Assembly: GCA_009617715.1 (NCBI GenBank)
Contig: VTFK01000171.1
Span: 806,001-870,000 of the forward strand
DNA length: 64,000 nt
DNA from: Plectrocnemia conspersa
Taxonomy: Eukaryota > Arthropoda > Insecta > Trichoptera > Polycentropodidae
Direction of reading: 5' to 3'
Shown: one piece after another, positions 11,890 to 22,640 of the stretch
Position numbering within the stretch: position 1 is the first letter of the stretch
Layout: each line of letters begins with the position of its first letter
Notes under the pieces: model-generated
The model's input: only the letters and a program-made list of their open reading frames with translations
What the model was told of the DNA's origin: nothing
Databases searched by the model: none
Translations under genes and position numbers: made by a program

Positions 11890-14800
11890 ATGGCGAGATT
11901 TTTTTTGTTTTTAATTGTTATTTGTGCGGTCAATATTCAACCTCTTGCTACGGCCGATAGCAGAAAACCAGCTGTATTTTGTTACTATAACAGTGAAAGT
12001 TTTTATAGATCATGTAAGTACTGCTTTATATTATTTTTATATTTAGAAAATGTAATGAGTTCGATTATGTAATATCGTGTCTTGAATAGCCAAACATATA
12101 ATTATTTATTAATAAAAATAATTTATTACAATAATCACATTTAATATATTTTATAAAAAGTTATTATCTTACAAATTAGCTTATATGTCATATGCTGCAT
12201 ATTTTTATTTGTGTCACATAAAAGATTTTAATACGTGGCAAATGTGGATACGAGAAAGTTTTTAAGGCGATATTTAATGCCATATATTGCCTTTAAATAT
12301 TTATATTCTTAAAGTAGAAAATCATAAGTAAAAATACATTTTGACCTTTAAACATATCGCTGTGACTCACTGCATAAAAAACGTGATAATATAACCCAAT
12401 GAGAGTCTAGCTAATAATTATTCAGTTTTTTTAAATTTTATTAGTATTTAAATTTTAATTATTGTAATATAATAAATTTAAAAAAAGATTCCAGTTATAT
12501 AACTAAATCTTAAAATAAAGACCTACTTGACCAATCCAGGTCAAGTAGGTCTCTATTTTCCTTGATAGAGTATAAATCAGAATTCTCCCTTAGAGCTTTT
12601 ATTTTATTAATAATGTCATTTTCGAACTTATTCCATCGCAATTTTCTTAGTGACACTTGAGCCGTTGATTTTGAAAGCGGAGCAAGTCATTTTGTTAAAA
12701 AAAAGAGTTAAATTTCGGTTTTTAGTCAATTCACAATCATATCTATAGTATGAACAGAAATATTATTAAATCTTTCCACCACCGCTTCGCATATTGAATA
12801 TTTGACTAATTTTATTATAACTCGGTACCAGAATTGACGAAGACGGCCTAAATTTGCCATCTTGCGTGATTCTTTTATTCATATTTTTGCTTATGGTATA
12901 ACTTTTACGATCTTATGCCTGCACTACACTCTCTGGAAGTTGGCCAAGGTTGGCCAAGGACGGAGAGTATAGTGGGTTACTTCGGTCGAGTTCGGTTTTC
13001 TCTCGGAAGTTACCGAAAACGGGAGGTAAAGTAGGGGTATTTCAGTCAACTTGGCCAGCTTCGAGCGCCTCCGAAGATTGTCGACAAATTTTCCGAGTCA
13101 AAGGGACCGAATTCGGAGCTGCTCTTTCAAGCGCGGGCGGTGAGATACTTCCCTTTTCGTTCTCTCGCGTGTAAAGTGACGAGAGTGAAAGAGATATTGA
13201 TATGGTGCTTCGCAAACTGAGATAGAACGAGTAACTCGGTTCAATTTCAGTATGCGCTTAGGCGTCCTATGGTTAACACGCACGTCGAACGCTTTGCAAA
13301 AGCCGACAAAGATTTTACGTAAATTGAATATTTACGACCGAAAAGTTTTCATTGATATTGTATTGGTGAGTGCGCACACAAACTTTTATAATTATCAGTA
13401 GCGTAATTTTAGTTATATGACAATTTAAAAATTGCGAATATTTGGCATTTTTTTCGATCGGGCGCAAATATGCCGGCTGTACGTGACGAAAGTCACCGTC
13501 CGGACGTCATTCACGCAGCGAAGCGCGCGGGCATATGCGATCAGCGACAGTGTGGGCGCTTACTCGAAGTTGTAGATCTCGGCCGACTTCAGTTGTAGCT
13601 TCGGACAACTTTCAGAGAGTGTAGTGGAGGCCATTAATTAAAAAAAAATCACTTTAAAAAAGTTATTCAATTATTTGTTTAGACTTGTTTTAAATAAAAT
13701 AAATATAGTAAGTATTTATTTATTACTTCACCAAAATGTTGTCGTCTGACTTAGGTGATTCGTTAGTTTTATTCTACTTTTTTTAGAGAAGGATGAAAAA
13801 TACAATTATTCGTATGCATACATATTTTTTAATAAAATACACAAATTAAGTATTATGTTATCATTTCAGATCAAGCCAAGATGATGCCGTCTGACTTGGA
13901 ACTAGCATTGCCCTTGTGCACCCATCTAGTTTATGGCTATGCAGGTTTAAACGCTACGACGAATAAAATGGTATCGCTAAGCCCTAACCGTGATCTGGAT
14001 CAAGGGCACGCAAATTTTAGAGTAGTAACTCAGTTAAAAAGAAAGTTTCCTGATATAAAGATCTTATTATCCGTTGGAGGCGGTGTTGATACTGAATTAA
14101 AAGATTCATACAAATACAACACCGTGGTTAGTGTACTGAGATAGTTACAAGCTTTATAATATCAAAAATTTAGATTTTAGTTACACAAATAAGAGCTACT
14201 TTTATTGTATTTTGTACAAAATATTATTAATTTACAATATATTAGTTAAAAATTATGACTTTTATCATTAATAAAGGAGAGAAATATTATAATAAGACTT
14301 ATCTTTCATCACTTTTTTATGCTTGAAACACCAGAATCAAGAGATGTTTTTATAAAATCTGCCAGCGTTTTACTTAAAAACTATGGATTCGACGGCATAG
14401 ATCTCGCATGGCAATTTCGAACTATCAAGCCACACAATAACCTGGGAAATGCTAGTGAGTATATGTTGTGTTAACAATTCCAAATTATCTGTTTATAATT
14501 TGTTTCATTATTTAAGGTCCTCTATGGTATGGTTTTAAGAAACTATTCAAAAGCAACTCTGATGAACAGGTTGAAGAGCATAAGGAGCGATTCAGCAAGT
14601 TTGTTCAAGAAATGAAGAATGCTCTTTATCATGACAAAATGCTCTTAACTGTGTCAGTACTCCCTAACATCAACAGTTCACGTAAGTTCTATAGGTATAG
14701 TTTATGATATATAAAATATTATACAATTAAATTTATTAAAATTTTTCAGTCTGTTTTGATACACAAGCCATAATGAACCATATCGATTATGCGATTCTTC

Positions 14801-15814
14801 ATGGCTATGATTACATGACACCAAAACGTAATCCGAAAGAAGCAGATTACACATCGCCTTTGTATCAACCATTGAAAAGAAACAAGGAATTGAACATTAA
14901 CTTCCTCACTAGCCATTGGTACTAATAAAATTACGTATGGGTATAAATAATATTTTTTAATTATTTTTAATTTCAGGGTAAATAATGGATTCCCAATTCA
15001 AAAGCTGATCTTAGCTATTCCCACATTTGGTCGCGCTTGGAAGTGGGATTCTAATAGCGCCATTTCAGGAGTACCTCCACTCTATACAGATGGACCAGCA
15101 CATGAAGGTTTTTATCTAAAATGTTAGATGTTGTAATTTATAAAATTTTTTTTTTTTAGGACCTTACACAGAACAAAAAGGTCTCTTGAGTTATCCAGAA
15201 ATTTGCCAACTGCTTCATAACGAGCAAAGAGAAATGAGTATGATTTTTAAGAAAGTTACAGATCCTAGCAAACGATATGGTGAGTCAATAAACACGAAGT
15301 ATCTATTATGGAAATTAAATTTAAGATTTATGTCGTTCTGAAAATGAGTTTGGATACTTGACTAATGCTTGACAAAATGCTTTTAACAATATGTAATAAT
15401 ATTGAGGATAGTAATTTTATCTTTGTAGGAACATATGCCTTTCGTGTTCCTGATGATAAAGATGCTGGTGGCATGTGGGTCAGTTATGAGGATCCTCAAA
15501 CTTCAGGAAACAAAGGTTCATTTATAAGGTTAGTATTTAATAATAATGATCAGGTATGCTATTTATTCATTTTCCGTCCTCCTATTTAATAAAAAATATG
15601 TCACGTACTTATGTACTATGTGTTAAATTTGTGTTATTCCAGCTCTTTAATGACAGTAATTAAAGTTGTTCTAAAGACTAAAACTAATTTTATATATCTC
15701 AGGGCTAAGGGACTAGCAGGTGTGGCCATTGTGGATCTTTCTATGGACGACTTCAGAGGATTGTGCAGTGGAGATAAATTACCAATTTTAAGAACAGTTA
15801 TATATAGATTGTGA
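11890..15814 (+). CDS. IDGF-like chitinase-like protein, copy 3 (9 exons, one non-canonical acceptor)
   Basis: Exons: 11890-12013, 13870-14126, 14322-14454, 14517-14681, 14750-14918, 14977-15107, 15160-15279, 15429-15528, 15703-15814. The joined frame is 436 codons plus TGA. Phases match the other copies; exon 4 is one codon shorter. Signal peptide is MARFFLFLIVICAV...ATA. DGIDLAWQF holds Gln158 instead of the catalytic Glu, and the WYGFKKLFK insert and FVGTYAFR-like C-terminal part are intact. An extra sequon (NAT) occurs in exon 2. The exon 3 boundary at 14321/14322 is preceded by TG, not AG. An upstream AG at 14278-14279 would keep the frame open and add 14 residues, while skipping exon 3 (133 nt) would shift the frame. 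The gene may therefore splice abnormally or be on the way to a pseudogene, although nothing else is broken. It is the most divergent copy (FYRS, QREMSMIFKK segments). Confidence 0.85.
12335..12450 (+). other. Intron 1 block of IDGF copy 3 shared with copy 2
   Basis: Partner of 6350-6490; same ordered words with indels. Non-coding. Confidence 0.45.
12519..12552. repeat. Perfect 14-bp hairpin in intron 1 of IDGF copy 3
   Basis: AGACCTACTTGACC (12519-12532), loop AATCCA, then the exact reverse complement (12539-12552). It sits about 360 bp before the MITE at 12916. No T-run follows and there is no RNA gene context. Confidence 0.7.
12916..13633. mobile_element. MITE copy A, TTA target duplication, inside intron 1 of IDGF copy 3
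   Basis: Terminal inverted repeats start TGCCTGCACTACACTCTC and end GAGAGTGTAGTGGAGGCCA; both ends are flanked by TTA (12913-12915 and 13634-13636). The 718-bp interior is GC-richer than its surroundings and has no transposase. The same family occurs at 34350-35585 in opposite orientation; its right arm matches this left arm. A 3-bp TTA duplication suggests the PIF/Harbinger group (inference). The frames inside (for example 12950-13174) are not genes. Confidence 0.82.
13634..13869. other. Intron DNA before exon 2 of IDGF copy 3, with a vestigial exon-2-like start
   Basis: 13730-13760 reads ACCAAAATG..GTCGTCTGACTT, resembling the start of IDGF exon 2 (AGCCAAGATG..GCCGTCTGACTTGG) which begins properly at 13870. 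The likeness ends after about 24 bp, so it may be chance or a scrap of an older exon copy. Confidence 0.35.
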
Positions 15815-15867
15815 GAATATATATTATTTATTTATATAAAATTTAGATAATAATATGCATGATTTGT

Positions 15868-15873
15868 AATAAA
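15868..15873 (+). promoter_or_regulatory. Poly(A) signal of IDGF copy 3
   Basis: AATAAA 54 nt after the TGA stop. It is not in the TTGACAATAAAAC context found in genes 1 and 2. Confidence 0.45.
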
Positions 15874-15879
15874 ATAAAT

Positions 15880-16259
15880 AATTAATAAATTATTAATTGT
15901 CTTAAAAGGCATACAAATTTTAATATTATCTAGTTGTATCTTTAATGAATTTTTAATTTTAATAAGTGTGTATTGCGATTGAAATTGAGAGATTTGGTTT
16001 TAAATCATTTTAAGTCAACTGTAATAAAATATATTTTATATAGTAATTTTTGATACAAAAAAGAAAAATTCTTGTAAAAATTGTAGACTCTACCGTCTAC
16101 CACATCAAACAAATTAGTGGAAGCAGCCGTGTTGCTTACCGATGTTTTTAATCTATAATATTGTTTGTAAATATATTATTATGCTTGAGGATATTTTTTA
16201 TTATATTATAATAAATCATGGCTAACTAACGACTAAAAAAAATGCATCGCCTACAAAAA
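15880..16259. other. AT-rich DNA downstream of the IDGF cluster
   Basis: No gene or repeat seen. Confidence 0.4.
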
Positions 16260-16550
16260 AATTGCCAATGCAAACATCGGTTTCCATTGTGGCACGCTCG
16301 GCATAAATTAGCCAGATTGCGAATATGGCGTCTATGACTCGTTAATATGGCAAATCCGACCCGGGGCACTTGTCGGAATAACAGTTGAAAATATGGCAAG
16401 CCAATAAGACAGGTATAAATATGAGATCGTGTTCACAATAAGATCACTACGTGGGTGGGCGTCGAGATAACTCGTCGTTAAGTCGATTTTATTATATTTG
16501 GTGCGATTATTGCACTAAAGGCTGCTCGACAAACAGGGCCGAAATAGGGA
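16260..16550. other. GC-richer non-coding block (candidate regulatory element)
   Basis: No open frame of note on either strand. It contains TCCATTGTGGCAC, GGCATAAATTAGCC and two AATATGGCAA-like words. Block-like composition in AT-rich DNA suggests constraint; conservation cannot be tested here. Confidence 0.3.
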
Positions 16551-17469
16551 CTAAAATTTTAACAAACATATATTATTTTAAATTGTCATATAATACAAAA
16601 TTATATAACATGTTTAGTAATCCATAGTATAAACAAAATATTCATTTGTAAATGAATTTCAAATGTACAAGATTCCATTTTACAGAGGGCGGAATTTTAG
16701 TAATACTAGAAAAAACTGTAATATGTATTTTGGCAAACGATATGACCTCACAATTATGTGAATCTCTGATCACGAGGAAACAATCATTATATAATTTGTA
16801 ATATACACTAAAGTAACGACTCATGGTAAATTTTTCAATTTTTTTTAAAAACTTATTGACTTAGTAAAATTATATTTATTTTATACCATTAAAAATATAA
16901 ATTCACTGGTAATATACATTTACTTTAACATATTATGTGAAAAATATAACTGAATCATTGTCAATAAAAAACACACAGAAATCCTCGGTAGCTGCTAAGT
17001 TAATTTATTTAAAAAAATTAATGATTATCATAGTTTTTAAGTTACAAAAAGTATTTAATCACATTTTTTATTTTATTTCAACAATAATAACTACAGTTCT
17101 ATAATATAATTTTCTTATTTATTTTTTGTTAAATATAAAATTCCAATAATCAATAATATTGATGAAACTTTTATGATTAAAGTAAATATACTAAATATAT
17201 AAAATAAGATTAAATATTAATACACCTATTTTATTATGTGTGTATATAACTAAATTAATATGTATACTCATAGCTTGAAGTTTCAACCGTAATTTTTTAA
17301 CCATAAATTTAACTTTTCGACGTCCATTTACGCGCTGAGCTTTTACGCCGTCATATTAAAAAAGAACATATCGCCTTTTGGCTTGTTAAACGGGTAAATT
17401 TAAATATTATAATACTTTGAAAAGGTACACAAACTTGCGATATATACACATATTATTTTGAATTAAATC
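16551..17469. other. AT-rich intergenic DNA
   Basis: Nothing seen beyond low-complexity A/T. Confidence 0.4.
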
Positions 17470-17790
17470 TCACATTTTATTGGACAATTACACCACAATA
17501 GAATCACGACGGAAGGAAACGAACGCCATTCCATAATGATCCATATTTCGTCGAATATCGACGATAAACACACACAAACGTCTCTCGTTATTGTCGCCGT
17601 ATGATGTCTTTTGCCGTTATTGTTATTTTTTACCAAGGCAAGTGCAAGTTAACCACTTAAATGCGGAGGTGGGCGTTGAATGAGCGACTACTGGTGCCCC
17701 TTGTGTATCTGTGGCTATAAACAATGGTACACGCACGAATTATTGTGGCGGATATTGTAAATCCTTGTTTGGGTTCAACTTAGGTCCAAA
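17470..17790. other. GC-richer non-coding block (candidate regulatory element)
   Basis: Contains TTTTATTGGACAATTA, CCATAATGATCC and TATAAACAATGG (homeodomain- and Sox-like words). No coding frame. Confidence 0.3.
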
Positions 17791-20700
17791 TGGACACATA
17801 TCATAAAAATAAAAACATATTTTCATTAAAATTTATTTATTTAAGTCTTAAATATTTTTTGGAAAAAGTGAATGTGTGGAAACAGAACAGATTAAACTGG
17901 TAGCCCTAAAATATAAAGTGAGGAATGGAATATATCTAGAGTATATTATGCAGAACTTAATTTAGATCGGTCATGGTTTGTAAGATTGTATAGTGTAGAG
18001 ATTATAAGCTAGATATGTATGCATTTAATTATATCATTTTTTTATAAAATAAATATTTGTTTTACTAGTTGCTAATTTGCTTGCTATTTTTCACATAGAG
18101 GGTTACATTTTTATAGATCATTATGAGCTGCTCATACGTTCAGTAACATTACATATTCTATCCAATCCTGAGCGCTCGTTCATTATACACAAATTAATTT
18201 AATATTTTAACAATATAGCGACCTAAATTCGTAAATTCCAATTTTCTAGCTATAACGAGGAGGTGAGCGCGGAATCTAGCCAATGAATAATTACTATAGC
18301 TATTGATTAGTCTATGATACTAAGCGAGGTCGTTAAACCGTTTGATGGATATCGAAGAGGTAGGGACTTATTATTATTTTATTTATAAACTGGAAGCCAC
18401 GATTTAATCGATATGTACATACATAATAAATTAATTTTAAACAACGCAAATATTATCAGATTGTGTGCTAATGAAATTTTAATTAAGTCACTTCGACATT
18501 TATCAAATCATCAAAGATATAGAGACTTACATGATAAGTACAGTTAAAAAATATGAGCTTATCAAAATTAGGTTTTTGTGGATTTTCTTAAGTCAAGGCA
18601 ACTTGTTTATAATATATATATTAATTTATTATTTAGAGTTTTCATAAGTGTTTTACCTTTATTATTGCTTTTTGCAGAAAAGTCACAATTTATATCATTG
18701 GGAGATAGGATGGCTTATTTATCGCGTATTTTATCCGCATTTCTTTTTCCCACTTTGGACAACATCTGTGGCGAAGGCGACATCTTGGTCTTATCTCCGA
18801 CGACGACTGTGTTCTAGTATGACTGTTTATTAATAAGATAATATATTTTTTTAAGACAACGGTTGTGCAAAATTAAAAAATGTATGTAACTACAATAACG
18901 TTGATCTAGGGGGAAAAAGTATCATTTCTTTCACACACAGCCGAAATCTACCTGAATCTTGCGACCAGCGGCAAGAGAAGATTTTAAAAATCATCATTTA
19001 ATAAAATTCAAGAGCATTGGGGCAATGTATGTTATAAATTTAAACAGAAAAATAAATCTAACAATCGTTCCAAAGAAAATTAGTTATCTTACATATTTTT
19101 TTTTAAACGCAGATGGACTTTCGTAGGTTTTAATTATACCAGCACGATAGACTATAAGTATAATTTATTGTAAGAAAAATGATCATCCATCAACAAGGAA
19201 ACAAGACAATAGCGTGAAGGATTGGGACCACAGAATAGTCCTTGTTACGACCAGAAAAATCACATAAATATCACGCAAGTGTTTTTACTCAAAATATTCT
19301 CCGTCATTGAAAGAATATTTATTCGTTACGAAACGGTCACAGAAACAATAAATCACCGGATCCAGAAGATCCCCGTTGCAGTATACGACCTTGGACAATG
19401 CCCATCAAGCAAATGTCGCTTTTTAAAGGTTTAAATCTTAAGAAACGGGTACATCTATTGGATAGATGATCGCTGCATGATTGTGATTGGTCAGCAAGCT
19501 TTGCAGCCCTGGATAATTAAGCCTGGATAAAGAGAGGGCAGTCATAAGCGGCCACTCAAAGAGACCAGCAGACGCCCGTCGCCTGCGGACAACATACTGT
19601 CATGTACGCTCACATCCCGAGAAGAACTCCTCCATACGAGCTCCACCGTAGCAGATAGATATTCGTAAATTAAGAAAATCACGAATATCTTTTAAACAGT
19701 TGGAGATTTGGCAATGCTCTTTAATATAATAATAATCATCTTTCATTTTACTTTTTTTTATTTTACAAATTACATATTATTTTACTATGGCTAATACTTT
19801 TTATATTATTAAAAATATGTTTTTGATTATTAAAATGCATTTGTATTTGATTATTAAAATGGTACACAGATGAAATTAATACCTTTCATGTCAAAGCGCA
19901 TTATCTCTCGCCCGTGCAGTGTTTCATTTTTATGACTTGTTTTCTTTGTTCCTATTTCAAGTATACTTTTAATTTTATAAGTTGTGTTGTTTTTGTAGCT
20001 AAAATATTAACGTTATCATACCTGTGGGTGGTGGGCGTAAGATTTTTGTTTTCGTTCTCCTATAATGATACGGTTGCACGGAAAAAAGGGTATTATTGTC
20101 TCGGTGCATAACATAATATTACAGAGACGGTATCGCACCAGCCGAGAATGACTTTTTCTTATAAGGAGTCGATAAGTATCAGTCATTTTAAAATATACAC
20201 ACGCATGAGGCGTCGTGTAGGTTTTAACATCGTATAATCCCATATTGGTATCTGGGCAGAAGATTGGGTCACACCCACAAACGGTTCATTTCAAAAATAA
20301 TTGTCCTCGGATATGTGTATGCAGCTAACCCTGAAACTTCAATTGACTGACTTTAAAAATCGATCAGATACTACACTAAGCATTACAAAAGGTAACAATG
20401 ACGACAAAATCATTACTTTTCGGTTGTGTAGTATTAATAATAAAGTTGGGATCTTTTCATCTTTATTTATTATATACAAATTGCAATACATATCAGAATA
20501 TAATGTCCGATTTAATGTATTTAATTATGTAATTGAACGGTGATCTAATAGAAGTAGAGTTCCAAATCCAGAGGGTCTATTTTCGATTCCTGAAGCAGAA
20601 TCAAATTTTACCGTTGAAAATTACGCTATAATATTGTAATGACTATATTAAAAACATATATGCCAAAATGATGAGATAAATTTATATATATATAAGATAT

Positions 20701-21800
20701 GTATATATAAAATACACGCTGATTTCAAAAAATAACATTAGTATTTTAGATATCGTCTATTTCTGACAAAATACTCAAAAACAATTAAGCAGAATTTTAT
20801 TATTAATTATAGAATTGTAAATATAAAATGAATAAAAGTATAAAGAAGCCAGTAATGTGTATTACATTTTTTATTCACGAAGCTATCGCAGTCGGAACGC
20901 TCGGTAACGAGCGTTCAAGGCACGATTTTATTGCTTTTGGCGTGGATTTTTGACTTTTGAGAAGAGATAATTATTTTTTGCGCTCTCATATTGGACAAAC
21001 TTCGGTTTAGATGTCCTCTATTTGATTCCCACTCATAATATTGTCACAAAAAAAGTCTAAATATAAGCGCTTGATAATCAATATATATTTTTATTAATTT
21101 TTAATGCCTAATTATAATATTTCACATAAAATATGATTTCAGAAAATATGTCACAACGGTGGCTAATTTTTATATTTATTAGTAGCATAGTAAAGGGCTA
21201 TCTCGTACCTATTATTATTTTTGTCTCGGTGTCCCTGATAATGTGTTCTCTAGTTGAACGATCCTTCTGAACGATTCGCTCTTGTCTCTTATGTCGATGC
21301 ATGTCTCCTGAATCAACTTTGCTCGTCTCTGCTGCTGTGACTCCATGGTGTCTGTTCCGTCTGTTACTATGTGACACATCTTTTATCATTATTGCTCGAT
21401 CTAGCTCTGGCGAATCGCAGGTGAGTATATTTGAGAGCCAATTTCACAAATTGTGCAAGTAATTGCAACCCACCTCGTGTATAAAGGTATAAAGATTATT
21501 TTCTTAAAGATTTTCTGTCACTTCTTTTGGAATTCACACTCAAGAGCTTTTTATCTTGGATCACTAAGTTCGTAAGAACTGACCCAATTTCAGAAGATCA
21601 AAGATCGCTAAAGCAGCCGCTTCTCTCTTCGCATTTCTTGGTTCAGCTCTGTTTGAAATTCAGAATTGAACCCGCTTCAGAGCCTAGATTCTGCGGACGC
21701 ACCAACGAAAAAATTGAAAATTATATTTTTTACTCGTTGAACACAAATTAAATAGCAATTAAACACCACCAAAACGAGGGGTAGAATGTAACTATTCTCA
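17791..21800. other. Intergenic DNA, no gene recognised
   Basis: Mostly AT-rich. Mixed-composition patches at 18690-18810, 19200-19660, 20870-21010, 21190-21440 and 21530-21740 have only short open frames (60-80 codons) without a recognisable domain, signal peptide or splice-bounded structure. They could be old repeats or regulatory DNA. Confidence 0.35.
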
Positions 21801-22000
21801 GAGAATTCTAGTTTTCGATTTGTAACGTCTTCTGATACCGGTTAGAACCAGGACGTCCGCAGTAGCCGACTCGCTCATGGCTTTCGCATTCCAGATCCGG
21901 CCAGGTTCGTTTAGTCTAATTATTTTATATATTTATTGCCTTTTCTTGTAGACTATGTATTTTTTATTTCTGTGGCGCATTTTGCCGTGTCTTAATTTGA
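21800..22000 (+). mobile_element. Decayed LINE 3' fragment, family shared with 53.5 and 56.5 kb
   Basis: Read in one frame the DNA gives RTSAVADSLMAFAF, matching RMSELADSLIAIAI in the copy at 53.5 kb. Further shared words are GGACGTCCGC/GGATGTCCGA, AGCCGACTC, GGTTCGTTT, TATGTATT and GTGGCGCAT. The segment coding the IDLFN motif is deleted here. Assigned as a Jockey/CR1-like LINE C-terminus plus 3' UTR. Confidence 0.5.
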
Positions 22001-22199
22001 ATAAATAATGCTGGTCCATTGTCTTTAAAACTCATTTTTGAAAAGCCGTTGCTTTAGAGTAAATTGCATTAGTTTTCATGACGATTTACACAATGTATTT
22101 AGTTCGACATTAAATACTCTCAATTTATATTTTTTAACTGTTTTATATATATATTGCTAAATAATTTTTATTTCGCACTAATATATGTTTAAAAAAATA

Positions 22200-22640
22200 T
22201 TAAAAGCAACATTTTGGGGTTATTTTAACCTCATGCGGTAAATCAACAGTTAAATACCCTGTCCGCACAAAAATCGCGGCCGTTCGCCTCGCGATATAAA
22301 TTCGGCGTTTAATTTGACGATTTAATTCCCCATTTGTCCACCATCGCCACCATCTCGGGTTTTCTCGAGAATGTCCGAGATACGATTGTGGCCATTTTTC
22401 GACGCGGACTTGCAATTTATTCCCCAGGCGACAATATCGCCCATAAATATTCATGCTGCGAAAATAATTGCTGTGCGAAATTAGCTCAGCCCACGCTCGT
22501 CCGGTCAAGATCTATGTGTAATACCTTTCATACCAAGAGAGAGAACACTAGGACCGGCCTGCTTTATCCTCGGGAATATTGTCAACATGCACCTCGTGGG
22601 CTGGCGACATATGCTCACGTCTCGATTTAGGAAACCAGCT
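22200..22640. other. GC-richer non-coding block (candidate regulatory element)
   Basis: Open frames run on both strands at once (98-102 codons) with no domain, as expected for GC-rich non-coding DNA. Words include CGGCGTTTAATTTGACGATTTAATT, split here by runs of T/A, and CCCATAAATATTCATG, which are homeodomain/caudal-like. Confidence 0.35.

Noticed and set aside
12950..13283. Overlapping frames inside intron 1 of IDGF copy 3
   Set aside because: They lie within MITE copy A, whose sister copy does not keep the frames.
22200..22630. Frames of about 100 codons on both strands
   Set aside because: Both strands open at once in a GC-rich block, no domain on either.
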